From assembly GCF_002994445.1 (NCBI RefSeq), contig NZ_MRZJ01000002.1, positions 264,448 to 328,447 on the forward strand: 64,000 bases of DNA, given 5' to 3'. This DNA comes from Staphylococcus simulans (GTDB taxonomy: Bacteria; Bacillota; Bacilli; Staphylococcales; Staphylococcaceae). The notes below the pieces were generated by a model, which searched no databases, was not told the origin of the DNA, and saw only the letters and a list, made by a program, of their open reading frames with translations. Below are positions 22,150-30,218 of the stretch, piece after piece. Each line of letters begins with the position of its first letter. The stretch's first letter is position 1. A program made the translations under genes and the position numbers.

Positions 22150-23006
22150 GTATACAATTTAATGACGTTACTTACATTTACCAGCAAGGTACACCTTTTG
22201 AATATGAAGCATTGCATCATATTAATACTGAATTTGAAGCAGGTCAGTATTATGCGGTTATAGGCCAAACAGGATCTGGTAAATCAACGTTAATACAACA
22301 TTTCAACGGCTTATTAAAACCTACTTACGGTCATGTTGCACTTGATGATTTAGTCATCAAGAAAAAAACAAAAGATAAAGCAATTCGTCCAATGAGACAA
22401 CGTGTGGGACTGGTATTTCAGTTTCCGGAAGCACAATTATTCGAAGACAGTGTAGAACGAGAAGTCTTATTCGGACCTAAAAACTTTCATATGGATTTAG
22501 AAAAGGTAAAAGACTATGCATATCGTTTGTTAAAGCGTTTGGGCTTTGACCGTAACATTATGGCGAAATCACCGTTTCAAATGTCTGGAGGTCAAATGCG
22601 TAAAATAGCGATTGTATCTATTTTAGCGATGAATCCGGATATTATCGTATTGGATGAACCGACCGCAGGACTAGATCCGCATAGCCGAGAACAAGTCATG
22701 GACCTGTTAAAACAATTACAGCAAGAGGGCAAAACAATTGTGCTTGTGACACATGATATGAATGATGTGGCACGTTATGCAGACCAAGTTAAAGTGTTGC
22801 AGCAAGGGGCAATTGTATATGAAGGGACACCTAGAGTACTCTTTGGCAATCAAGATAATGTCAATCAATTTCATTTAGATTTGCCTGATATCGTGCAGCT
22901 GCAGCGCGATTTTGAACAAAAGTACAATATACGTTTACCAGAAACAGCATTAACAGACCAAGAATTTATCAAGCTCTATAAGGAGTGGCAGCACCATGAA
23001 GAATAA
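22146..23006 (+). CDS. ecfA2: ECF transporter ATPase EcfA2
   Basis: 286 residues, the second ATPase of the module. Walker [10 protein letters not shown], signature MSGGQMRKI and Walker [14 protein letters not shown]. It overlaps ecfA1 by four bases and ecfT by 11, so the three subunits are likely made in fixed ratio by coupled translation. Confidence 0.95.
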   Translation: MSIQFNDVTYIYQQGTPFEYEALHHINTEFEAGQYYAVIGQTGSGKSTLIQHFNGLLKPTYGHVALDDLVIKKKTKDKAIRPMRQRVGLVFQFPEAQLFEDSVEREVLFGPKNFHMDLEKVKDYAYRLLKRLGFDRNIMAKSPFQMSGGQMRKIAIVSILAMNPDIIVLDEPTAGLDPHSREQVMDLLKQLQQEGKTIVLVTHDMNDVARYADQVKVLQQGAIVYEGTPRVLFGNQDNVNQFHLDLPDIVQLQRDFEQKYNIRLPETALTDQEFIKLYKEWQHHEE

Positions 23007-23802
23007 ATTTATCATAGGCCGCTATTTACCTTTAGATTCCATCATTCATAAAATGGATCCTAGAGCTAAATTAGCTTTTGTATTCTTTTATATTATATTA
23101 GTATTCTTTTGTCACAGCTTTACGATGTATGCCTGGATGTTATTGGTTCTGTTGGTATTTATGTATAGTGCAAAAATCAAATTGTTGTATTTATTAAAAG
23201 GCCTGACACCGATTTTGTTCTTTTTAATTTTCACCTTTTTAATGCATCTCTTTTTAACTAAGGGAGGCACCACGTTATTTACATGGAAATTCATTTCCAT
23301 AGATTCAGGCGGTATTATAGAAGGGATATTTATCTCAATGCGTTTAATGTTTATTATGATGGCTTCAACGATTATGACATTGACAACAAATCCTATCGCA
23401 TTGACCGATGCTTTTGATAAAATATTGTCCCCTTTAAAAGTTATTAAAGTCCCTGTACAGCAATTAAGCATGATGATGTCGATTGCTTTACGATTTATAC
23501 CGACGCTTATGGAAGAGTTGGATAAAATTATTCTGGCTCAAAAATCCAGAGGTTCTGAAATTAGTTCCGGATCAATCGGACAGCGTATTAAAGCGTTTAT
23601 TCCTTTGTTGATTCCATTGTTTATTTCTGCCTTTCAAAGAGCTGAAGATTTAGCAGTCGCAATGGAAGTCAGAGGGTATGATATGAATGCAAAACGTACA
23701 AGTTTTCGTAAACTTGAATGGCAATCAAAGGATACAATGCTCGTAGGTGCATTAATCCCGATTGCAGCAGTACTATTTGTATTGAAATATTTAGGAGTGT
23801 AG
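22996..23802 (+). CDS. ecfT: ECF transporter transmembrane subunit EcfT
   Basis: 268 residues with about five to six membrane helices. EcfT joins the two ATPases to the S-component. The two coupling motifs with X-Arg-Gly are visible: LAQKSRGSE near residue 194 and VAMEVRGYD near residue 224. The start lies inside ecfA2, with AAGGAG upstream. Confidence 0.95.
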   Translation: MKNKFIIGRYLPLDSIIHKMDPRAKLAFVFFYIILVFFCHSFTMYAWMLLVLLVFMYSAKIKLLYLLKGLTPILFFLIFTFLMHLFLTKGGTTLFTWKFISIDSGGIIEGIFISMRLMFIMMASTIMTLTTNPIALTDAFDKILSPLKVIKVPVQQLSMMMSIALRFIPTLMEELDKIILAQKSRGSEISSGSIGQRIKAFIPLLIPLFISAFQRAEDLAVAMEVRGYDMNAKRTSFRKLEWQSKDTMLVGALIPIAAVLFVLKYLGV

Positions 23803-23806
23803 CCGT

Positions 23807-24610
23807 GTGCGTATATTAGTAAATATTACTTATCAAGGAAGCAACTTTTATGGCTTTCAGATACAGCAGCACGAAAGAACCGTGCAGCAGCAATTCGAAA
23901 AGATTTTAAAACGCATGCATAAACGTCATGTACGTATTCATCCTTCAAGCAGAACGGATCGAGGTGTGCATGCGCTAGAACAATATTTCCATTTTGATAC
24001 AGAACTTGATATTGCGCCGAAGCAATGGCAATATGCGATGAACAGCGCTTTGCCTGACGACATCTATGTTAAAGAGGTATCTATTGTCGATGATGACTTT
24101 CATTGCCGCTACGACTGCGTAGGGAAGCGTTATCGCTATAAAGTGTATCAAGCAGCACACCGTGATGTATTTATGAGCGGTTTGAAGACGTTCAATAATT
24201 ATGAATTAGATTTAGATAAAATGAACGAAGCAGCACAACAGTTTATAGGTACGCATGATTTTACCGGCTTTTGTTCTCAAAAGACAGAAGTTGAAAGCAA
24301 AGAACGTACCCTGTATCAAAGTGAAATTATTCAAACAGAAAACGGCTTCGACTATATTGTGACTGGCTCAGGTTTCTTATATAATATGGTACGTGTGTTA
24401 GTCGCATTTTTAATCGAAGTCGGTAAAGGCAAACGTGCACCAGAGGATGTATTGCCTCTGTTAGAAGCGAAAGATCGCAACCAAGTTCCGTTTACTGCAC
24501 CGGCAGAAGGGCTTTATTTGGAGAAGATCTATTTATCGCCGGAAGCACTGACACAAGACTTCGGAACAGATATCAAAATTCATTGCAAAAAATCACTTGA
24601 AAATGATTGA
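23807..24610 (+). CDS. truA: tRNA pseudouridine synthase A
   Basis: 267 residues. Makes pseudouridine at positions 38-40 of the tRNA anticodon arm. The catalytic aspartate lies in [11 protein letters not shown] near residue 52. The start is GTG 23807, four bases after the ecfT stop, with TTAGGAG inside ecfT. It closes the ecf operon; the next gene has its own promoter. Confidence 0.95.
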   Translation: MRILVNITYQGSNFYGFQIQQHERTVQQQFEKILKRMHKRHVRIHPSSRTDRGVHALEQYFHFDTELDIAPKQWQYAMNSALPDDIYVKEVSIVDDDFHCRYDCVGKRYRYKVYQAAHRDVFMSGLKTFNNYELDLDKMNEAAQQFIGTHDFTGFCSQKTEVESKERTLYQSEIIQTENGFDYIVTGSGFLYNMVRVLVAFLIEVGKGKRAPEDVLPLLEAKDRNQVPFTAPAEGLYLEKIYLSPEALTQDFGTDIKIHCKKSLEND

Positions 24611-24616
24611 TTCGTA

Positions 24617-24645
24617 TTGACAAATACATCAATAAATTATACGAT
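24617..24645 (+). promoter_or_regulatory. Promoter of rplM-rpsI
   Basis: TTGACA (24617-24622), a 17-base spacer and TACGAT (24640-24645). It gives a leader of about 170 bases. Confidence 0.7.
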
Positions 24646-24649
24646 TATA

Positions 24650-24821
24650 AACGGTATTGTTTTATATCACCCCACGATAAGCCCCGGAAACTTATTGTGT
24701 TACTAGATATAGAAGCAAAGTCGAACGAACTCAACAAATGAACTTATCTGAGCTTTGAATCGTAACATTGTTTTTTAAAAAAGCAACTCAACACGCAGTT
24801 ATTATTAGGAGGACAATTATT
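24650..24821 (+). other. 5' leader of rplM (probable L13-type ribosomal leader)
   Basis: About 170 untranslated bases. CACGATAAG (24673-24681) pairs with CTTATTGTG (24691-24699). Feedback leaders upstream of rplM-rpsI are described in Bacillales and Lactobacillales; this region has the position and a hairpin that fit, but I cannot check the consensus. Confidence 0.45.
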
Positions 24822-25259
24822 ATGCGTCAAACATTTATGGCTAATGAATCAAACATTGAGCGCAAATGGTATGTTATTGATGCGGCTGGCCAAACTTTAG
24901 GTCGTTTATCATCAGAAGTAGCATCTATTTTACGCGGAAAACATAAAGTAACTTTCACACCACACGTAGACAGCGGTGACTATGTAATCATCATCAACGC
25001 TGGACAAATCGAAATGACAGGTAACAAAGAATCTGACAAAGTTTATTACCGTCACTCAAACTACCCAGGTGGTATTAAATCAATCACAGCTGGTGAATTA
25101 AAAGAGAAAAACCCAGCACGTTTACTTGAAATTTCAATTAAAGGTATGTTACCAAGCAACCGATTAGGCGAAAAACAAGGTAAAAAATTATTTGTATATG
25201 GTGGCGCTGAACATCCACACGCTGCACAACAACCAGAAAACTACGAGTTACGTGGTTAA
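24822..25259 (+). CDS. rplM: 50S ribosomal protein L13
   Basis: 145 residues. L13 is an early assembly protein of the 50S subunit. ATG 24822 ([20 protein letters not shown]) follows AGGAGGA and gives normal length; in-frame upstream sequence from 24768 has no ribosome site. [19 protein letters not shown] is the family mark. It forms an operon with rpsI. Confidence 0.97.
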   Translation: MRQTFMANESNIERKWYVIDAAGQTLGRLSSEVASILRGKHKVTFTPHVDSGDYVIIINAGQIEMTGNKESDKVYYRHSNYPGGIKSITAGELKEKNPARLLEISIKGMLPSNRLGEKQGKKLFVYGGAEHPHAAQQPENYELRG

Positions 25260-25278
25260 TTAGAAGGAGGAAATTACA

Positions 25279-25671
25279 TTGGCACAAGTTGAATATAGAG
25301 GCACAGGCCGTCGTAAACACTCAGTAGCACGTGTACGTTTAGTACCAGGCGAAGGTAACATCACTGTAAATGGTGAAGACGTACGTGAATATTTACCATT
25401 TGAATCATTAATCTTAGACTTAAACCAACCATTCGACGTTACAGAAACTCAAGGTAACTATGATGTTTTAGTTAACGTACACGGTGGCGGTTTCACAGGT
25501 CAAGCACAAGCTATCCGTCATGGTATCGCTCGTGCATTATTAGAAGCTGATCCTGAATACAGAAGTTCTTTAAAACGCGCTGGATTACTTACTCGTGACC
25601 CACGTATGAAAGAACGTAAAAAACCAGGTCTTAAAAAAGCACGTCGTTCACCACAATTCTCAAAACGTTAA
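25279..25671 (+). CDS. rpsI: 30S ribosomal protein S9
   Basis: 130 residues. The basic C-terminal tail of S9 ([12 protein letters not shown]) reaches the P-site tRNA anticodon stem. The start is TTG 25279 behind [23 protein letters not shown] at the start is diagnostic. Confidence 0.97.
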   Translation: MAQVEYRGTGRRKHSVARVRLVPGEGNITVNGEDVREYLPFESLILDLNQPFDVTETQGNYDVLVNVHGGGFTGQAQAIRHGIARALLEADPEYRSSLKRAGLLTRDPRMKERKKPGLKKARRSPQFSKR

Positions 25672-25698
25672 TTGTCGGAATATACGATGTTTCTATAC

Positions 25699-25733
25699 AA
25701 CACTTCCCAGATTTGTCGGGAAGTGTTTTTTTT
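25699..25733 (+). terminator. Terminator of rplM-rpsI
   Basis: AACACTTCCC pairs with GGGAAGTGTT around a 9-base loop, followed by a run of eight T. Confidence 0.92.
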
Positions 25734-25792
25734 ATGAGAAAAAGTTATAATTAAGAAAATAGAGTTAGCAATACTTGAAAGAAGGGAACATC

Positions 25793-26026
25793 ATGAAGAA
25801 AATCATCAGAAATATTGCGAGATGCAAAATGTGTGGAGACATTATTGAATCAAAACATAGACATGATTTTGTTGGTTGTAAATGCGGTTGTATCTATTTA
25901 GATGGCGGAACAGATTATCAAAGATTTTTGTGGCATACCCAAGAAGGAAAAGGGAAAGAAAGTTCGAACTACATTGATTTGAGCCTAACTGTTTATGAAG
26001 AAGAGGATGAAAATAAAACAGAATGA
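25793..26026 (+). CDS. Small zinc-ribbon-like protein
   Basis: 77 residues. Cysteines are arranged C-x2-C (CKMCG, residues 11-14) and C-x-C-x-C (CKCGC, residues about 28-32), suggesting a zinc site; the rest is acidic. The pattern resembles small hypothetical proteins common in Firmicutes, but the function is unknown to me. ATG 25793 follows AGAAGGGAA. Its stop overlaps the start of the broken phosphatase gene as ATGA (26023-26026). Confidence 0.6.
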   Translation: MKKIIRNIARCKMCGDIIESKHRHDFVGCKCGCIYLDGGTDYQRFLWHTQEGKGKESSNYIDLSLTVYEEEDENKTE

Positions 26027-26378
26027 GAATATACTTTGTCAGACATTCATTAAGAGATAATAGTGTGAAAGAAAAATAGGACGCTGGGTAGAAAATTTTA
26101 ATGAATTTGCGGAAAGTCAGTGGCAAGATTTTGACTATAAGTTGGAGAATGGTGAGTCATTAAATGAAGTTCAAGATCGTATTATGAAAACCTATCATCA
26201 AATTATAGAGAACAATGAAGCAGAAACATTATTAATTTGTGGTCATGGTACCGCATTGTCACTTTTATTTAATCACTTAACAAATGGTCGTTTTGGTTAT
26301 AAAGACTTTCTACAAATGAAAATGCCATCTATCTATTTATTTGAAACAAAGTCACAAGCATTAACACGGATCCAGTGA
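26023..26378 (+). pseudogene. Histidine phosphatase (phosphoglycerate-mutase-like) remnant
   Basis: The start codon at 26023 reads MRIYFVRHSLRDNSVKEK and then hits TAG at about 26077. A frameshifted continuation from about 26070 reads GRWVENFNEFAESQW and runs, open, to 26378 with ENGESLNEVQDRI, the second catalytic histidine in LICGHGTALSLL, and a normal end. The first half carries RHS where active members have RHGE or RHGQ, and the segment that normally lies between is missing, so about 80 residues are lost by deletion with a frame change. It is translationally joined to the zinc-ribbon gene (ATGA overlap). A sequencing error could explain a single frameshift but not the missing segment. Confidence 0.7.
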
Positions 26379-26459
26379 TATTTCGTATTAAAATCAGTGA
26401 ATACGCTAATATCATCTTATGACGAATGTGTTTATACTTGAAGAGAGGAAATTTAAGAA

Positions 26460-27692
26460 TTGCAGGTGTTTGTGATGTTTAATATTAGTTCAGTATCAAA
26501 TGAGGTTAAAGAAGAAGTTAAAGCACTCATTGATCAACATATACATCAAGAAGATATTAATGGCATGTTAATAGAGCTCTCTCAAACTGTCTCAAGCAGT
26601 AAAATTACAGAAGCACTTAGACAGCTTTACTTTATAGAAAAATTTACGTCTATGTATGGAATAGAACGATTTGTTTTAACATATGAAAAAGTGACAAATC
26701 AATCACTGACAGAAATCACACTTTCACACGATAGCATTCATCCATTGAATATCTTTTTACAAGAAATTCGCGCACTTCAGTCATTGATTCAAGAAACAGG
26801 CAAGTTAATGTACAAAGTTGAAAGCAATGATACAGAAGCGGTGACATCATTTAAAGAGAACGTACAAGCACTTTCAGGCGTGATTCCGCATTTTAACCGT
26901 AAAGAAAAGATTATCTTTCCTGTTATTGAGCGAAGAGGCCAGTATATTATGCCTCGTAAAATGTGGGCAGATGATGACGCTATTCGTTTTGCGTTAAACA
27001 AATTGCAAAAACGTGCAGTTAAACTTGAAGAAGTAGAATGGCGACATATAGAAAGTGCCTATATTGAATTAGAAAGCAGTTTAATGGACATGTTGCGCCA
27101 AGAAGAGATCCTATTCATCCCCTTAATGCAAGAAGATATCAGTGCAGTTGAGTGGCAGCAAATTGCACAAGAAAGCAGCGCTTTTGGGTATGCGATAGAA
27201 GTTACTGAGACATGGCAAGATTCTGATATAGAATTAACACCTATTGATGCACAATTTGATGCAAAACAAGGACAACAGAATTTACGCTTTGGCGGAGGGT
27301 TCTTAACGACAAAAGAAGCAGATCTTATTTTAAATAACTTGCCAGTTGAGATTACATTCGTTGATAAAAATGGTACTTTTAAATACTTTAATGATTTAGT
27401 CGAAGCGTCAGAAATGATGTTTATTCGTACACCAATCTCGATTGGAAGAAATGTGGCAAACTGTCACCCGCCTAAAAGTTTAAGTAAAGTTATGCAGATT
27501 ATCCGTGATTTAAAAACGAAACAGAAAGCTTCAGAATCTATGTGGTTTAAAAAAGGTGACAAGTTTATTCATGTCACATATAAAGCTTTGTTTGATGAGA
27601 ACGATGAATATATGGGAATACTAGAATATGTACAAGATATACAACCATTCTTTGAATTGCCGCAGAAATTCAAAAGAAATGCGGAAAAATAA
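26460..27692 (+). CDS. DUF438 / PAS domain protein, hemerythrin-like middle
   Basis: 410 residues, soluble. The N-terminal third matches the DUF438 pattern (short helical repeats), the middle has HFNRKEKIIFPVIERRGQYIMPRKMW and a second EEILFIPLMQE, which are the H...E...E signatures of the hemerythrin-like part of this family, and the C-terminal about 110 residues (NLPVEITFVDKNGTFKYFND onward) form a PAS domain. Homologs are thought to be sensors or regulators of unknown ligand, perhaps oxygen or nitric-oxide related. TTG 26460 or ATG 26475 may start it; GAGAGG is at better distance from the TTG. It stands alone with a bidirectional terminator. Confidence 0.75.
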   Translation: MQVFVMFNISSVSNEVKEEVKALIDQHIHQEDINGMLIELSQTVSSSKITEALRQLYFIEKFTSMYGIERFVLTYEKVTNQSLTEITLSHDSIHPLNIFLQEIRALQSLIQETGKLMYKVESNDTEAVTSFKENVQALSGVIPHFNRKEKIIFPVIERRGQYIMPRKMWADDDAIRFALNKLQKRAVKLEEVEWRHIESAYIELESSLMDMLRQEEILFIPLMQEDISAVEWQQIAQESSAFGYAIEVTETWQDSDIELTPIDAQFDAKQGQQNLRFGGGFLTTKEADLILNNLPVEITFVDKNGTFKYFNDLVEASEMMFIRTPISIGRNVANCHPPKSLSKVMQIIRDLKTKQKASESMWFKKGDKFIHVTYKALFDENDEYMGILEYVQDIQPFFELPQKFKRNAEK

Positions 27693-27706
27693 TTTATGTG
27701 AAATAG

Positions 27707-27739
27707 AAAATCCTCGAGTCAATCTGATTCGAGGATTTT
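27707..27739. terminator. Bidirectional terminator
   Basis: AAAATCCTCGAGTC pairs with GATTCGAGGATTTT; A- and T-runs flank both arms, so it can end both converging genes. Confidence 0.85.
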
Positions 27740-27743
27740 CTTA

Positions 27744-28574
27744 TTATTTAAACCAATAAGTGATGAGATACAAAGGGAAATTCATACAAACGTGAATGAG
27801 TATCAATAAATAGATATTTCGATACTTTGCCCAGAAGAAACCAAGGAATATTCCTGCAAGTGCATGTGTAACTAGCGCTTGGGCTGATAATTCTAGCAGA
27901 TTGCCTTGTCCTTGTATGCCAGCATGCCATAATGACCAAAGAATTGTACTGATACAAACAGAAGCAAGGACACCTAAATGTTCTAAACGAGTTTGAAGCC
28001 ATACTCGATAAAAGACTTCTTCCAACACAGCGTTCATTAATATCGAAATCACTGTAAAGATAAGTACAAATAGATATGGCTCATCATAAGAGATATGAGA
28101 TAAGTTATTCAAAGGACTAAAATACAATACTAACCAAATGACAAAGATAATAGGTGCTAACGACCAATTAATGAAGGGCTGAGTTATAGAAAGTATAGAG
28201 CGTTTTTCACGCTTGATTACCCATAAAGGAATTATTAACAACAACACCAGCTTATAAATATAAAACAACTCAAAATAAGGTTGAGGTGTAAGGAAAACCA
28301 AAACGATATAGACTATGCTTGATATAAGTAAAATACGTGTTGATTTTAAAGGTTTCTGAATGAGCGGCTGAAATTTAAAGTGCCAAGGCAATATAAATAA
28401 AGCAGCAAGCGGAATTAAATAGATCAGCCAAATGTTGATAAAATGGGTTTTATCTTGAGCATCTGCACTTGTTTGAATCAGACCGTGTTGTGCAGTCTGT
28501 ACGTATAAAGCTGAAATCAAAACTAATAATAATGTAATAGCAGGGATAAGCAAACGTAATCTGTTTTTCTGCAT
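27744..28574 (-). CDS. CPBP family intramembrane glutamic endopeptidase
   Basis: 276 residues with about seven to eight membrane helices. The Abi/CPBP motifs are in order: EEVFYR near residue 190 (motif 1), LWHAGIQ near residue 220 (motif 2) and ILIHVCMN near residue 260 (motif 3). Relatives process prenylated proteins in eukaryotes and serve bacteriocin self-immunity or protein processing in bacteria; no bacteriocin gene is next to it. The start is ATG 28574 after AAGGAG. Confidence 0.85.
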   Translation of the reverse strand: MQKNRLRLLIPAITLLLVLISALYVQTAQHGLIQTSADAQDKTHFINIWLIYLIPLAALFILPWHFKFQPLIQKPLKSTRILLISSIVYIVLVFLTPQPYFELFYIYKLVLLLIIPLWVIKREKRSILSITQPFINWSLAPIIFVIWLVLYFSPLNNLSHISYDEPYLFVLIFTVISILMNAVLEEVFYRVWLQTRLEHLGVLASVCISTILWSLWHAGIQGQGNLLELSAQALVTHALAGIFLGFFWAKYRNIYLLILIHVCMNFPLYLITYWFK

Positions 28575-28650
28575 GGCGTATCTCCTTAGTATTGAATTAT
28601 AAAAGTATTTAACTAATAATACCCTACTTTATTCAACTTTGTCTTTTTAA

Positions 28651-28685
28651 ATGAAAAATCCTCAAACCAATTTGATTTGAGGATT
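28651..28685 (-). terminator. Terminator of the EIIA gene
   Basis: On the minus strand AATCCTCAAATC and its partner TTTGAGGATT pair, followed by TTTTT. The arms closely resemble the terminator at 27707-27739. Confidence 0.75.
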
Positions 28686-28722
28686 AAAGCCATATATTCA
28701 TGCCATAAGCAGAACTTTGGTA

Positions 28723-29196
28723 TTAAAATTTTGCTTGAAGATACTCATAAATCGCATCTGCATCTGTAAGTTTAAAGAATTTTTCCATCTCTTTTTTATC
28801 TTCTTTTTGGAAGAAAAGAATAAGATCAGATAATAAGTGCACTTGACTTGATTTGTTTGCGTTTAAAATCAAGAATACGAAATCAACTGGTAAATCTTTA
28901 TGAGGTGAACTCATATTTTGGAAAACTACAGGATTTGTTAATTTAACAGGTACAATTTTAGTTGTGTTCACAAATTCTGGTTCTGTATGCGGTACAGCGA
29001 TATTAGGGAATGTTTCACTGATATTAGATAGAATGAGACCTGTTGGATAATTTTTCTCACGCTCTAAAACATGTTCTAAATAATTGTCTTTAACATAACC
29101 TGCTTTTAATAAAGCCTCTGTTACTTCTGCAAGTACCGCTTCTTTACTATCCGCACTCGACACGAATACACTATCTTTTGAAAATAAATAACTCAT
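28723..29196 (-). CDS. Orphan PTS sugar transporter subunit EIIA (fructose/galactitol type)
   Basis: 157 residues, a single EIIA domain of the mannitol-fructose (PTS_EIIA_2) fold. The phosphorylated histidine lies in IAVPHTEPE near residue 71. No EIIB, EIIC, sugar enzyme or PRD regulator gene is adjacent, so it may serve a distant permease (galactitol- or fructose-type) or act as a regulatory phosphocarrier. AAGGAGCAGC precedes ATG 29196. It is monocistronic with its own terminator. Confidence 0.85.
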   Translation of the reverse strand: MSYLFSKDSVFVSSADSKEAVLAEVTEALLKAGYVKDNYLEHVLEREKNYPTGLILSNISETFPNIAVPHTEPEFVNTTKIVPVKLTNPVVFQNMSSPHKDLPVDFVFLILNANKSSQVHLLSDLILFFQKEDKKEMEKFFKLTDADAIYEYLQAKF

Positions 29197-29333
29197 AAGC
29201 TGCTCCTTCTCTGCTGCATAGATTTTTCGTTTTCTCTTTTCATTTAAAGTATAGAAAAGTAATTAGATGTCTGTCAATCTATTATGTGTGAAATATAACA
29301 GGTGAGCAGCAAGCCATTTAACATAAAAGACAA

Positions 29334-29363
29334 AAATAAAACTCTGCTGCTGAGCAACAGAGT
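29334..29363 (-). terminator. Terminator of the bacillithiol transferase gene
   Basis: On the minus strand ACTCTG(TTG) pairs with (CAG)CAGAGT and a U-rich run follows. Confidence 0.75.
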
Positions 29364-29371
29364 CTTATTGA

Positions 29372-29890
29372 TTATCTATGCGCTTCCAACGCTAATTTGA
29401 TATGTTCTAAATGATGATTACCATGCCATGCCATTTTCGCGACAATATCTGCTAATCTGCCTTCTCCTTCTTCAGGGTGAGAGAAGGTACGCTCAAATGC
29501 TGCTTCAGGTAATTTGCGAAGCAGGATTGCCCAACGTTTGTGCATGCCGTCAATTAATTCAAGCGAATATTCTAAAGGTGCTTTGTTATCTAAAGTATTG
29601 ACCCAATCATCTTGAGAGAATGTTGAGACGTGGGGATGATCTTCAGTTAATACTAACTTAGTTCGGATGAAACCATGCATATGGCTGTCCGCTATATGAT
29701 GGATTAATGTTTCTACATCCCAACTGCCTTCACGGTATGTCGCATGGCGTTCAGGTTCAGAAGCGTTAGATGTCAGTGTCGTAAGTTTATCTGGAAGTGT
29801 TTCAATCGCTTCAATCCAAGTATTTAAATCTTCTTTACTATAACTGTCAGGTTTTTGAAACTTTCCAATCGGAAATTGATTTTGTAACAT
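29372..29890 (-). CDS. bstA: YfiT/BstA-type bacillithiol transferase (DinB superfamily)
   Basis: 172 residues, a four-helix DinB-like protein. Metal-ligand histidines are visible: LIHHIADSHMH near residues 67-77 and WHGNHHLEHI near residues 155-164. Family members, called putative metal-dependent hydrolase YfiT or bacillithiol S-transferase, conjugate the thiol bacillithiol to electrophiles such as fosfomycin or monochlorobimane in Firmicutes. I start it at ATG 29890 (MLQNQFPIGKF), with AAAGGCAGAG upstream; two earlier ATGs at 29911 lack a ribosome site. Confidence 0.8.
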   Translation of the reverse strand: MLQNQFPIGKFQKPDSYSKEDLNTWIEAIETLPDKLTTLTSNASEPERHATYREGSWDVETLIHHIADSHMHGFIRTKLVLTEDHPHVSTFSQDDWVNTLDNKAPLEYSLELIDGMHKRWAILLRKLPEAAFERTFSHPEEGEGRLADIVAKMAWHGNHHLEHIKLALEAHR

Positions 29891-30002
29891 GGATACTCTG
29901 CCTTTCATCATATATTTAATTAAGTGTCAGTATATCACAGACGAAATTAAATAGATAATTTATGGGGTTACGACCATGTCATTTTACAAAATTTTAAAAA
30001 AG

Positions 30003-30218
30003 TTAAGCCGTTTTCAATACTTGATAGCCTAGTTGTTCAATTTTATGACTGATTTCCTCTGTACTAAGTTTCGATTCATCAAAGCCGACTTTAACTTTAC
30101 TGCTGTTAAAGAGCACTTTAGCATTTTCAACGCCGTCAGTTTGGTTTAAGGCACCTTCAATTTTCTTAATGCACGTAGGGCATGTCAGTGTTTCTAATTG
30201 TAGTTTGATTTGTTTCAT
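30003..30218 (-). CDS. HMA-domain metallochaperone
   Basis: 71 residues, one ferredoxin-like heavy-metal-associated domain. The metal site is TCPTC at residues 12-16 (CxxC), preceded by MKQIKLQLETL. It resembles the CopZ family, but the linked ATPase does not look like a copper pump, so the metal is uncertain. It overlaps the end of the ATPase gene by 53 bases in another frame and has its own AAAGGAG site, so it is expressed with the pump. No terminator is obvious after it. Confidence 0.85.
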   Translation of the reverse strand: MKQIKLQLETLTCPTCIKKIEGALNQTDGVENAKVLFNSSKVKVGFDESKLSTEEISHKIEQLGYQVLKTA

